Below, in pieces: positions 27,201 to 34,522 of a DNA stretch of 64,000 bases (positions are counted from its first letter, which is position 1; each line of letters begins with the position of its first letter). Location: the NCBI GenBank assembly GCA_016219545.1, contig JACRMH010000009.1, positions 1-64,000 on the forward strand, in the 5' to 3' direction. This DNA is from Chloroflexota bacterium. Lineage in GTDB: Bacteria; Chloroflexota; Anaerolineae; Anaerolineales; Villigracilaceae. The notes under the pieces were generated by a model. It was not told the DNA's origin. It did no database searches and saw only the letters and a program-made list of their open reading frames with translations. The translations under genes were made by a program, and so were the position numbers.

Positions 27201-27311
27201 TTCAACACATATCAGTTCGCGGAGTACAAGGAGTCTGTGATTGAGTTGTTGGGGCGCGTGTGTACGGTCAGCGTGGAGACGATGAAGATCGTGAAGGAAA
27301 TGCCTGAGTGA
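24240..27311 (+). CDS. Fused restriction-modification enzyme (Type ISP/IIG-like)
   Basis: A 1023-residue single-chain enzyme. The N-terminal nuclease domain has a PD-(D/E)XK pattern: PDG with Asp 64, and ESKD with Glu 79 and Lys 81. A helical spacer follows. The methyltransferase domain has the SAM motif DPATGTGTF (from residue 340) and the adenine N6 motif NPPY (449-452). The C-terminal half should be the target-recognition region; no clear helicase motifs were seen, so the ISP label is tentative. The start is ATG 24240; the longer TTG frame overlaps a terminator. Residues about 906-929 are encoded by an inserted palindromic repeat. The gene tail is duplicated at 27781-27849. Confidence 0.88.
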   Translation: MSIQLIQQYYTKVEQIIRYGGSRNESSLRKPFQDLLEGYARSKNLVLVAEVEMESKRGTRIRPDGVLKDALRQDWGFWESKDEKDKIEDEIKAKFNKGYPSFNILFEDTQVAVLFQGGERVMESAFSDAQGLDRLISRFVGYEPKEVAEFHKAIELFSAEVGGLAEVLREVIGNQVNSNSSFKEALDQFLELAKKAINPKIEMADVREMIIQHVLTEDIFMRVFDEAEFHRENVIARKLAEVAGTFYKGETKRNIHAKIAPYYETINARASQISDHHEKQKFLKALYESFYKAYNPKAADRLGIVYTPDEIVRFMIESADHLTFKHFGKTLGDKGVEILDPATGTGTFITELIEYLPPAQLEYKYDHELHCNEVSILPYYIANLNIEYTYKQKTGKFNEFENICFVDTLDNMGFTSAGQEQMNFFGIVDANIERIGRQNGRKISVVIGNPPYNAKQQNYNYQNSNRAYPDIDQRIKDTYIKQGTAQNQIVVYDMYTRFIRWASDRLDKNGMIAFISNNSFVDGKAFDGFRKVIAKEFNEVYIINMKGNAHASGEERKRQAGNVFNDQIRVGVAIYFFVRKVGEKGCRIFYNEVPDFTSAHEKLTYLREQKLSDIKFERITPDIKNNWLNKSENDFDSFIPLISKDVKAGLSEKAIFRLFSGGVKSQRDEWVYDFSRENLENKVRFLVDIYQKSITDKKFSGKMDIKWDRELSKYAAREIHKEFRSEQITDSLYRPFFKLRSYFDRHFNGVIYQWDNIYSPKEKNLVIAFNVGSAEFVTIASDVLVCQGTLLVGGGTTQCAPLYRYSESGERVENVTDWALGQFQKKYKDKKISKEDIFHYVYAVLHHPAYRSKYEINLKREFPRIPFYEDTSTSLSASFWKWAGWGKKLMELHLGYETVEPYALERRGAVPAPADGVAQITGRGDPAPTVRLMARKERGEIEIDSQTILRGVPAEAWEYRLGTYSALEWVLERYKEKKPKDPTIAEKFNTYQFAEYKESVIELLGRVCTVSVETMKIVKEMPE
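26956..27025. repeat. Palindromic repeat inserted in frame in a coding region
   Basis: A 70-bp element starting GTAGGGGCGCGGTCCCC and ending GGGGAGACCCCGCCCCTAC, i.e. two GTAGGGGCG-family arms around a 30-bp centre. It is read through as RGAVPAPADGV...GRGDPAPT, a low-complexity Gly/Pro/Ala insert. Confidence 0.85.
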
Positions 27312-27315
27312 TAGA

Positions 27316-27413
27316 TGTCATTGCGAGCGATAGCGAAGCAATCTCCTGTTATAAAAAATGTGTCTCACAAACAGGGGATTGCTGCGTCGCAACAACCGCT
27401 CCTCGCAATGACA
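27316..27413. repeat. Long imperfect palindrome, TGTCATTGCGAG family
   Basis: Outer arms TGTCATTGCGAG and CTCGCAATGACA are exact complements; inner GAAGCAATCTCCTGTT pairs with AACAGGGGATTGC. A related element lies at 58939-59026. Confidence 0.85.
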
Positions 27414-27422
27414 TAGGAAATT

Positions 27423-27785
27423 ATGGACACCAATAACCCCGTCATCCAACTCTGTATGAAAGGCACGCGCGCTGAATTCGAGCATCGCGTCGAAGATGCG
27501 CGCGTCCTTTACGGACAAGCCTGGGATGCGCGCACAGATGATTACGAAGCCTGCATCGCCGCGCATTATGTGGCGCGCTTTCAGGACTCGGCGGAAGAAT
27601 CACTGCTTTGGAATCAAATCGCATTGGAACATGCCAATGCAGTTATTGATGAAAAGGTCAAAGACTTCTATCCCTCTCTTTACCTGAGTTTGGGACATGC
27701 TTATGAAATTTTTGGCAATCAGGTTGAAGCACAGAGATATTACGACCTTGCCGCCGATTTAGGCTTTATCCATCAGCGCAATTGA
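27423..27785 (+). CDS. Tetratricopeptide-like small protein
   Basis: A 120-residue helical protein with TPR-like pairs (ARVLYGQAWDARTDDYEACIAAHYVARF, then SLYLSLGHAYEIFGNQVEAQRYYDLAADLG). Small proteins of this kind are common in Chloroflexota accessory regions; the function is unknown. Its final codon and stop overlap the first bases of the duplicated restriction-modification gene tail at 27781, so the junction of the insertion coincides with the stop codon. Confidence 0.75.
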   Translation: MDTNNPVIQLCMKGTRAEFEHRVEDARVLYGQAWDARTDDYEACIAAHYVARFQDSAEESLLWNQIALEHANAVIDEKVKDFYPSLYLSLGHAYEIFGNQVEAQRYYDLAADLGFIHQRN

Positions 27786-27849
27786 GTTGTTGGGGCGCGT
27801 GTGTACGGTCAGCGTGGAGACGATGAAGATAATAAAAGGTATACCATAA
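27781..27849 (+). repeat. Copy of the restriction-modification gene tail
   Basis: Positions 27781-27830 are identical to 27240-27289 over 50 bp. The next codons (K-I-I-K-G-I-P-stop) correspond to K-I-V-K-E-M-P-E-stop of the intact gene, so the copy runs to its own TAA at 27847-27849, which overlaps the next ATG. Confidence 0.93.
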
Positions 27850-28094
27850 TGAAAACAAGAGATAATTCAAACACCCAACCTCTGGAACAACAAACCATTG
27901 AACTGATCGTTGATGTGCTGACATTTATCCATGCTGGCAAGGCTGGTTACGAGCAATTTGTCAGCGAACAAGTAGTCAATGAGGCTGCTACAATTCGAAA
28001 GCGTTACCAAGCCTTGAAAAAGCAAGGCGTTCCTGGCATCGAGGCTGTCAGGCAGGCAAAAGTGGAATGGATCCTAAAATTGCATAGCGGCTAA
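27849..28094 (+). CDS. Small hypothetical protein before a LuxR-type regulator
   Basis: An 81-residue helical, charged protein (TIELIVDVLTFIHAGKAGYEQFVSEQ, then RKRYQALKKQG). The ATG at 27849 overlaps the TAA of the duplicated tail. The stop is 37 bp before the LuxR-type gene, suggesting one operon and a possible accessory role. No recognised domain. Confidence 0.6.
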   Translation: MKTRDNSNTQPLEQQTIELIVDVLTFIHAGKAGYEQFVSEQVVNEAATIRKRYQALKKQGVPGIEAVRQAKVEWILKLHSG

Positions 28095-28131
28095 CTGGAA
28101 GTTGGACAAAAGTCCTAAAAAGGAAAATCAA

Positions 28132-28953
28132 ATGGCACAGTTCAATCAATTGACCAAGCGTGAATGGGAAGTTGTAAAACTTCTTCTGCAAGGCAAAAGC
28201 AATAAGTTAATTGCTTCATCTCTGGGCATTTCCACTCGCACGGTTGAATTTCATTTGAAAAACATTTACGCCAAGTATCAAGTGAGTTCCAGAATAGAGT
28301 TGGTTTTGAAACTAGGGAACACCACAGGTAAGGTCGAAACCGAAAAACTGGGGGTTTCCACAGTTGATAGGATGGGAAAAACCGCCGAGAATAGAAGCGA
28401 GCGCAGTTCACAAATGAATTGGGCCGCATTCTTCAGAGAAACCGTCTCTATGATCGGTAAGGAGTCAGAAATGAAAAATCTTTTGAATACAAAGCATGTG
28501 CCTGTGGGAGTGATCGCAGCATTTTTCGCGGGTTTCGTGTGGTTGGCTATGTTGATATATTCCGGGGACATGCCAACTGTCCGCGAAGTAAGCGTCCCCA
28601 TGATCGTCATCCTGCCAATGATGGGAATAGTAATTGGGATTGTCGGAAAACAAAACGGCAGTACGCTCCAAAAAGTATTTTTCAGCACGTTATTGAGTGT
28701 GGCTTTGAGTCCATTTGGGATCATTCCGCTTATGATGGCTGTGGTGATACCTCTCGGAAGACTCGCCGCACAAGTTGGAATCATTAACCCTTCAACAATG
28801 CCGGGTGGTCTTGCGACCTTGTGGGCAACGATCATCATGACAGGTATATGGCTTGTTGCTGGAATAACCATTGGGACCACGCTGCTATTCATGATGACCA
28901 AAAGATCACAGCGAATGAATGGTCAAATACAGGCATCAGAACATGGCTTGTAA
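28132..28953 (+). CDS. LuxR-type DNA-binding domain fused to a membrane domain
   Basis: A 273-residue protein. Residues about 4-65 form a LuxR-type helix-turn-helix (LTKREWEVVKLLLQGKSNKLI, ISTRTVEFHLKNIYAKYQV). A charged linker with several Ser/Arg/Glu (about 75-115) follows, then four or five transmembrane helices (about 125-260; e.g. GVIAAFFAGFVWLAMLIY). Regulators of this shape bind DNA while anchored in the membrane. The start is ATG 28132 with AAAGGA upstream, not the upstream TTG. Signal and targets unknown. Confidence 0.8.
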   Translation: MAQFNQLTKREWEVVKLLLQGKSNKLIASSLGISTRTVEFHLKNIYAKYQVSSRIELVLKLGNTTGKVETEKLGVSTVDRMGKTAENRSERSSQMNWAAFFRETVSMIGKESEMKNLLNTKHVPVGVIAAFFAGFVWLAMLIYSGDMPTVREVSVPMIVILPMMGIVIGIVGKQNGSTLQKVFFSTLLSVALSPFGIIPLMMAVVIPLGRLAAQVGIINPSTMPGGLATLWATIIMTGIWLVAGITIGTTLLFMMTKRSQRMNGQIQASEHGL

Positions 28954-29035
28954 CAAGTAAAGATATTATGGGCTATTTAGGAATCGCCGTGATAGGCCAG
29001 CACATCTGGCGGTTCGGCGTAAGTCGGATTGCCAA

Positions 29036-29064
29036 CACCGCACTGGCGTCGCGGCGCAAGTGTC
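29036..29064. repeat. Dispersed repeat CACCGCACTGGCGT
   Basis: Shares CACCGCACTGGCGT and GGCGCAAGTGTC with 56087-56114. The surrounding 28954-29110 interval is a larger imperfect palindrome without a gene. Confidence 0.6.
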
Positions 29065-29116
29065 CGACCTACATGTGGCGATGCATCACGGCAACTCTCA
29101 GAGAACCATATTATGC

Positions 29117-29162
29117 AAACAAAAACAGGAACTGATAAAAGCCAGTTCCTGTTTTTGTTTGG
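29117..29162. terminator. Strong terminator
   Basis: A perfect 19-bp stem (29117-29135 with 29144-29162), A-rich on one side and T-rich on the other, so it can act in both directions; it ends the LuxR-type transcript. Confidence 0.88.
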
Positions 29163-29205
29163 GGTATGATTGCCAAAACTTCCCCACTCAAAGGCCAAAT
29201 CCTCC

Positions 29206-29715
29206 ATGAACATCATTGAAACAGAACGATTGATCCTCCGCAAACTGTCCACGGAGGATTCTGCATTTATGCTGGGTTTGTTAAATCAACCCGCATTCAT
29301 CCAAAACATCGGAGACCGGGGCGTGAGGACTCTGCCTGAGGCGGGGGAATATATTTCGAGCAGAGTCATTCCCAGTTACGAAAGATTCGGCTTTGGTATG
29401 TATCTGACTCTCTTGAAGGAGGGCGAAGTCCCCATCGGCATTTGCGGACTGGTCAAACGGGAAACATTGGATGATGCGGACATCGGCTATGCCTTCCTGC
29501 CGCAATATGGATCAAAGGGATATGCATCTGAGTCTGCATCCGCTGTGCTGGCTTATGCAAGGAATACTTTGGGATTAAAACGAATCCTCGGAATTACAGC
29601 ACAGGATAATAAAGGCTCGATCCGCGTTCTCGAAAAATTAGGAATGAAATTCATAAAGATGGTGAAATTATCTGAAGATGACGTGGAGCTTAAGTTGTTC
29701 TCATCAGACGGATAG
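29206..29715 (+). CDS. GNAT acetyltransferase (RimJ/RimL type)
   Basis: A 169-residue N-acetyltransferase with the characteristic start TERLILRKL, the acetyl-CoA loop region QYGSKGYASESASAVL and the helix NKGSIRVLEKLGMK. Members acetylate ribosomal protein N-termini, aminoglycosides or small metabolites; the substrate cannot be told. The start was moved to ATG 29206, where the family's first strand begins. It converges on the HD-GYP gene 13 bp away. Confidence 0.88.
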   Translation: MNIIETERLILRKLSTEDSAFMLGLLNQPAFIQNIGDRGVRTLPEAGEYISSRVIPSYERFGFGMYLTLLKEGEVPIGICGLVKRETLDDADIGYAFLPQYGSKGYASESASAVLAYARNTLGLKRILGITAQDNKGSIRVLEKLGMKFIKMVKLSEDDVELKLFSSDG

Positions 29716-29728
29716 TTTTTTTAGCGCA

Positions 29729-31417
29729 TCAAACTGATCTCTTCAAATACAACTCATCTTTATGACTGCGTTGTTGAATAACTTCCCCTATAACTCTTTC
29801 ACGGAGCAGATCCCATTCATCGGCAGGGATGGCGAGAAAGGCCGCAACACCCTGCGGGTCAAACTGTTTGCCGGATTCTTTTTCAATAACCTCGCGTGCA
29901 ATTTGATACGGACGTCCCTTGCGGTACGGGCGGTCGGATGTCAGCGCATCGAATGTATCTGCAATCGCGAACAGGCGCGCGCCAAGGGGAATCTGCTCGC
30001 CGCGCAGACCGAATGGATACCCTGTCCCATCCCATTTTTCATGATGATAAACAACGATCTTGATCTCCTCCGCTAAATAGGGGATGCCCGTCAAGATAAA
30101 ATGTCCAACCCGCGGATGGCGTTCCATGACCTTGCGCTCTTCCTTGCTGAGAGAATCAGGCTTGTTCAGCACGGCATCCGGCACGCCGATCTTGCCAATG
30201 TCATGGATGAGCGCCCCGCGACGGATTTCATTTATGCTCTGTTTACCCAGCCCGACCTGCTCGGCCAGACGGGCAGTATATTCCACCACACGGCGCGAAT
30301 GTCCCTCGGTTTCGCGGTCACGCAGGTCGAGGGCCGAGGAGAGCGCTTCGAGGGTCATGTCATAACTATTCTGCAGGTCGGCCATCAGCTGGGCATTATT
30401 GACTGCAAGCACGGCGCTATCTGCAATGGAGCGGAACAGGTCGAGATCATCCTGATTGAAAAACTTCCCGCCTTGTTTATTAACCGCCTGGATCGCCCCA
30501 ATGGACCTATCCTTTAATACCAATGGAACCGTCATCAAAGAGTGAGTGGTGAAGCCTGTCTTCTCATCCACTGACCGCGCGCGGCGCGGGTCTTTTTGAG
30601 CATCCTTGATAATGATGGACTTTTTCTTTAAAACACTCGTACCCACAATGCTTGGCGTATCGAGGGAAATGGTAAGCCCCTCAATGATCCAGGCTTCGGG
30701 GCCGGTGGTGAAATGACATTTGATCGTGCAAGCTTCTTCATCCACCAGCCAGATGGACTGGGCTTCGGCGTGAATGGCTTTGTTTACTTCTGCAAAAATA
30801 CGCGGGATGAGGGTATCAATATCAAGGGTTTGATGCAGGTGATTGCTGATCTGGTTAAGCAGTTTTTGATGTTCGCTGGTTTGGTTCTGCCGCTCATAAA
30901 GCTGCGTGTTTTGGATCGCAGTCGCGATCTGCGCTGACAACTGATGGAGTAGTCCACGCTCCTGGCTGGAAAAAGCGTCCGTGCCGGCCTGCCGGGTGGC
31001 AATGAGAGCGCCCAGCAACTCGCCGCGCGCCATGAGAGAAACAACAATAACGTTGCGCGCATCCATATTGAAATGCTCATGGATCATACCGGCAGGCATC
31101 CACATGGAAAGGCTTACGTCATTAACTTGAATTTTTTTTACTATTTGGGGACGATGGGTTGAAATAAATTTTCTGGCATTCGTTGAAATCCCCAACATCT
31201 TCGCCGCCTGCACCCCCAGGGCATGTGTACATTCAAGCTCGGTCCCGGCTTCATTGAGCAGCCAGATCGAGATTCCCGTTCCGTTGATACCCGTCAACGC
31301 CTGCTTGAACACCGCAGGGATCACCATGTCAAGGTCAAGCATGGAACGATATGCCCGCCCCAATTCAAATAGCAGGGATGAAGAAATGAGCGAGTCCGAA
31401 GAACGAGTCATTTTCAT
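29729..31417 (-). CDS. Double-GAF HD-GYP phosphodiesterase
   Basis: A 562-residue cytoplasmic sensor enzyme. Two GAF domains (about 20-165 and 185-335) sense a small ligand or redox state. The HD-GYP domain (about 350-545) has HDIGKIG and the hallmark DGTGYPFGLRGEQIP, then FDALTSDRPYRKG. Such enzymes hydrolyse cyclic di-GMP. No transmembrane segment is present. It is divergent from the SRP RNA gene upstream. Confidence 0.93.
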   Translation of the reverse strand: MKMTRSSDSLISSSLLFELGRAYRSMLDLDMVIPAVFKQALTGINGTGISIWLLNEAGTELECTHALGVQAAKMLGISTNARKFISTHRPQIVKKIQVNDVSLSMWMPAGMIHEHFNMDARNVIVVSLMARGELLGALIATRQAGTDAFSSQERGLLHQLSAQIATAIQNTQLYERQNQTSEHQKLLNQISNHLHQTLDIDTLIPRIFAEVNKAIHAEAQSIWLVDEEACTIKCHFTTGPEAWIIEGLTISLDTPSIVGTSVLKKKSIIIKDAQKDPRRARSVDEKTGFTTHSLMTVPLVLKDRSIGAIQAVNKQGGKFFNQDDLDLFRSIADSAVLAVNNAQLMADLQNSYDMTLEALSSALDLRDRETEGHSRRVVEYTARLAEQVGLGKQSINEIRRGALIHDIGKIGVPDAVLNKPDSLSKEERKVMERHPRVGHFILTGIPYLAEEIKIVVYHHEKWDGTGYPFGLRGEQIPLGARLFAIADTFDALTSDRPYRKGRPYQIAREVIEKESGKQFDPQGVAAFLAIPADEWDLLRERVIGEVIQQRSHKDELYLKRSV

Positions 31418-31486
31418 TGGGAAAAGATGCTGTGTGTTTTCAGTATACTGCGTATCATATCAAATAAAAAGAAATTGAATGTCAAG

Positions 31487-31515
31487 TTGACACCCCCCCA
31501 CACATCGGGTATCCT
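31487..31515 (+). promoter_or_regulatory. SRP RNA promoter
   Basis: TTGACA (31487-31492), 17 bp including a C7 run, TATCCT (31510-31515); the start would fall about 8 bp later, at the first base of the RNA helix. Confidence 0.8.
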
Positions 31516-31523
31516 TGCACGCG

Positions 31524-31625
31524 TCCGGGCAGGCCCGGCGCGGCGCAGCCTTTCGAACCCCGCCAGGATCGAAAGATAGCAACGGTAAGGAAGTGTCTGC
31601 GGGTGCCGCCGGTTGCCTGTCCGGA
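31524..31625 (+). ncRNA. ffs: Signal recognition particle RNA (small type)
   Basis: The conserved helix-8 motif CAGG-NN-C-GAAA-G-NN-AGCAAC lies at 31564-31582 with a GAAA tetraloop, followed by GGTAAGG. The ends pair: TCCGGGCAGG (31524-31533) with CCTGTCCGGA (31616-31625), and CCCGGCG-type inner pairing with GCCGCCGG. With Ffh this RNA targets nascent membrane proteins. About 100 nt, as in many Gram-negative SRP RNAs; exact ends are estimates. Confidence 0.88.
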
Positions 31626-31661
31626 TATTTTGTTAAGTAATCGTGAGAGTATAATCTCCCC

Positions 31662-32021
31662 ATGACCCAATCAAACTGGATCAAGATCGTCATCGCCGCA
31701 TTTCTCGGCATCGCACTCGGACTCATCTATGGCTGGGTCATTGATCCGATCCAATATACCGACATCACCCCCAATCTTTTGCGTCAGGATTATCGCGCCG
31801 ACTACGTGCTCATGGTGGCCGAAGCGCATCAAACCGACCAGGATACAGAGACTGCCGCGCGCCGACTCGCCATCTTCGGAAGTGACTCGCCCGCACAGAT
31901 CGTCGCATCCACTTTGGTTTACGCCAACGCCAACAACTTCACCGAAAACGAGATCATCATCCTGCAAGGCCTGCTCACCGCCATGCAGACTTATCAACCG
32001 CAGGGGGCTAGCGTTCCATGA
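31662..32021 (+). CDS. Short membrane-anchored protein, paralog of next gene
   Basis: A 119-residue protein with one N-terminal transmembrane helix (WIKIVIAAFLGIALGLIYGWV) and an outward domain with P-x-x-Y-x-D-x-x-P-x-x-LR-x-D-x-x-x-x-Y, which recurs in the next gene. The outward part is helical. The stop overlaps the next start (ATGA). Function unknown. Confidence 0.75.
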   Translation: MTQSNWIKIVIAAFLGIALGLIYGWVIDPIQYTDITPNLLRQDYRADYVLMVAEAHQTDQDTETAARRLAIFGSDSPAQIVASTLVYANANNFTENEIIILQGLLTAMQTYQPQGASVP

Positions 32022-32959
32022 GACAACTCCTACGCAACCAGATTTTCCAACTCCTTCTCGCGCTTTTTATCGGACTTGGGCTTGGTCTGGCGTACTCGTG
32101 GCGAGTCTCCCCTGTTACATACGTGGACGCCAACCCTGCCATCCTGCGCGCCGACTTCAAGGATCAATATCGAGTCGTCATTGCCGCATCCTATGCATCC
32201 ACGCACAACTTGGAACGTGCGCGCGCCCGCCTTCAATTACTTGGCGATACGGATATGGTCAGCGAGTTAAGCGCACAGGCTCAACGCATGGTGGCGCGAG
32301 GGGAATTGCTCGAACACATCAAACCCGTTGCTCAATTGGCAACCGACTTGCAGAACGGCGTCGCAAGCCTTCCCCCCACTCAGATTCCATCCACAATCGT
32401 ATCGTACGTAAGCACGCCGTTCACAAATAATAACAACCTTCCCTTTACACTCACTCCCGTCACCGAGATTCCAACTGAAGAACTATCGGCGACAGAAACA
32501 CAATCAACACCTGAGGACAAACCACTCAAGTCAACGCCAACGACAACATTCAAACAAACTGCCCTTGTGCCGGTGACGGCATCCACTTTTGTGCCGCGCC
32601 CAACCTTCACGCCGATTCCTTTGCCGGGTGCGCCATTTATCCTTGTCGGTCAGGATCAGGTCTGCAAATCTGGCACACAGCCCGGCTTATTACAGTTCAT
32701 TCTCACAGATAGATACCATAAACAAATTGCAGGGATCGAGATCATCATCACGTCGCTTCAGGGGGAGGACCACTCCTTTACCGGATTCAAGCCCGAGTTA
32801 GGAAACGGATACGCAGATTTCGTCATGCAGGCCGATACCGTTTACAGCATCCGTGTGGCAGGCGGGGCCTTCGTCCCGGATATTTCCGCTCCGATGTGTA
32901 AAGACTCAAATGGAGCGAGTTATCTCGGCGGCTTGTTGTTGACTTTCCAACAGCCCTAA
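32018..32959 (+). CDS. Membrane-anchored protein with extracellular tail
   Basis: A 313-residue protein. An N-terminal helix (FQLLLALFIGLGLGLAYSW) and the following domain (to about 110) are homologous to the preceding gene. A Pro/Thr/Glu-rich linker (about 125-205) leads to a C-terminal domain (about 208-300) with a carboxypeptidase-regulatory or Ig-like beta pattern (CKSGTQPGLLQFILTDRYHKQIAGIEIII) and two cysteines. Probably cell-surface. Function unknown. Confidence 0.75.
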   Translation: MRQLLRNQIFQLLLALFIGLGLGLAYSWRVSPVTYVDANPAILRADFKDQYRVVIAASYASTHNLERARARLQLLGDTDMVSELSAQAQRMVARGELLEHIKPVAQLATDLQNGVASLPPTQIPSTIVSYVSTPFTNNNNLPFTLTPVTEIPTEELSATETQSTPEDKPLKSTPTTTFKQTALVPVTASTFVPRPTFTPIPLPGAPFILVGQDQVCKSGTQPGLLQFILTDRYHKQIAGIEIIITSLQGEDHSFTGFKPELGNGYADFVMQADTVYSIRVAGGAFVPDISAPMCKDSNGASYLGGLLLTFQQP

Positions 32960-33018
32960 TTTGCAACCAATTCCCCCCTCATTCGTTATAACTAGCATAA
33001 AAAAACAAGGAGTAACGA

Positions 33019-33534
33019 ATGAACACGAATCAAAATAAACCCGGATTATTCACAGCCATCGCGGTGATGACACTCACCAGCGGCATTATCAATCTCTTTT
33101 GGGGATTTATCGCATCTGCTACAGCTCTTGGAACCATTATTGGAATTATTTGTCTACCAATTATCTTGCCAATAGCTATTGCCCCCACCATTCTCGGTAT
33201 CTTCGAGATCATCTATGCTGCCAAACTTTTGAGCGCACAGCCCGAACCTGTCAAACCTTCACAATCCCTTGCAGTCTTTCAGATATTGACCTTATTCTTA
33301 GGCAATGTTTTCTCAATGGTGGTCGGCATTCTGACTTTGATCTTCTATAACGATGTGACGGTAAGACAATACTTCGCGGAAATTAACGGAACTGTTGTTA
33401 TGCCGCCCGCTCCCGTACAACCTGCGCCAGTGGAAGAACCCGAGTTGCTCCCCACCCCTGATGAACCAGCGATGCCTAATGCAGTGGAAGAACCCGCCAA
33501 ACCAAAGCGCGTCCGTAAAATAGCCGGAAAGTAA
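33019..33534 (+). CDS. Membrane protein with Pro/Glu-rich tail
   Basis: A 171-residue protein with three or four transmembrane helices (about 10-35, 38-62, 82-108) and a Pro/Glu/Ala-rich cytoplasmic tail (about 128-171) ending in KPKRVRKIAGK. The pattern resembles small DUF4064-like or SHOCT-neighbour membrane proteins, but I cannot name the family. AAGGAG precedes the ATG, and a strong terminator follows. Confidence 0.75.
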   Translation: MNTNQNKPGLFTAIAVMTLTSGIINLFWGFIASATALGTIIGIICLPIILPIAIAPTILGIFEIIYAAKLLSAQPEPVKPSQSLAVFQILTLFLGNVFSMVVGILTLIFYNDVTVRQYFAEINGTVVMPPAPVQPAPVEEPELLPTPDEPAMPNAVEEPAKPKRVRKIAGK

Positions 33535-33554
33535 GTTACGAATTTCATCCATCC

Positions 33555-33592
33555 AAAACATTGTCAGCCCTAATTTGAGCTGACAATGTTTT
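33555..33592 (+). terminator. Terminator
   Basis: Fourteen-base stem (33555-33568 with 33579-33592) followed by TATTTTTTC. Confidence 0.9.
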
Positions 33593-33643
33593 TATTTTTT
33601 CTATTTTCCCCATTACAATTGCCAATCATTCAGGAGGTTCTCC

Positions 33644-34495
33644 ATGCTCAATAAAACGATTGCATTCATCGGACCTGGCGTGATGGCAGAAGCCATGATC
33701 GCAGGTCTATTGCGCCAGAAACTCGCCAGCCCAAAGAATATCATTGCTTCCGGTCCGCGTGAAGAACGGGGCGAGGAATTACACAAAAAATATGGGATCA
33801 AATCAACAACCGATAACGCATCCGCTGTGCATAACGCGGACGTGATCGTGCTCTCCGTCAAGCCGCAGAGACTCAGCGAAGTGATGAAGGGACTTAAAGG
33901 GATTCGCAGTGATGCCCTTGTCCTGTCCATCATTGCCGGGGCTACCATGAAGAAGATCGGCACAGGATTGAAACATAAGTCCATTGTGCGCTCCATGCCG
34001 AACACGCCCGGTCAGATCGGCGAAGGCATCACGGTTTGGGCGGCATCCAAAGATGTGACCGATGAACAACAAAAAATGGCGCGCGCCATTCTCAGCGCAA
34101 TGGGCGAGGAAGTATTCGTGGAGGATGAAAGCTATCTCGATATGGCGACTGCATTATCAGGCTCGGGACCCGCTTACGTCTTTCTCTTCACCGAAGCCTT
34201 GATAGATGCCGGCGTTCACATGGGATTTCCGCGCCGCATCGCCGAGCAACTCGTCCTGCAGACCATCAAAGGCTCGGCATCGTATTATCAGGGCGCGAGC
34301 AGGCATCCTGCCACCTTGCGGAATCAGGTCACCTCCCCCGGAGGGACATCTGCCGAAGCTTTGTATTATTTGGAAAAGGCCGGCTTCCGCACAGCGATCT
34401 CCCGCGCAGTGTGGGCGGCGTATCAACGCTCATTGGAGTTGGGCAAGGAGAAGCCCGGTCACATTGCGGATGTCAATGACGAACAAGAGAAATAA
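33644..34495 (+). CDS. proC: Pyrroline-5-carboxylate reductase
   Basis: A 283-residue NAD(P)H-dependent enzyme making proline from pyrroline-5-carboxylate. The Rossmann motif is IAFIGPGVMAEAMIAGLL, in which Pro replaces one glycine of the usual GxGxMG. The C-terminal signature DMATALSGSGPAYVF and TSPGGTSAEALYYLE are present. Length is standard. AGGAGG-type ribosome site precedes the ATG. The final 84 bp are duplicated at 36004-36087. Confidence 0.95.
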   Translation: MLNKTIAFIGPGVMAEAMIAGLLRQKLASPKNIIASGPREERGEELHKKYGIKSTTDNASAVHNADVIVLSVKPQRLSEVMKGLKGIRSDALVLSIIAGATMKKIGTGLKHKSIVRSMPNTPGQIGEGITVWAASKDVTDEQQKMARAILSAMGEEVFVEDESYLDMATALSGSGPAYVFLFTEALIDAGVHMGFPRRIAEQLVLQTIKGSASYYQGASRHPATLRNQVTSPGGTSAEALYYLEKAGFRTAISRAVWAAYQRSLELGKEKPGHIADVNDEQEK

Positions 34496-34522
34496 CATCC
34501 CTTTTTTCAGCGAGTAAATATC

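Noticed and set aside
26956-27413. CRISPR-like array
   Set aside because: The repeats are palindromes of different families with no regular spacing or spacers.
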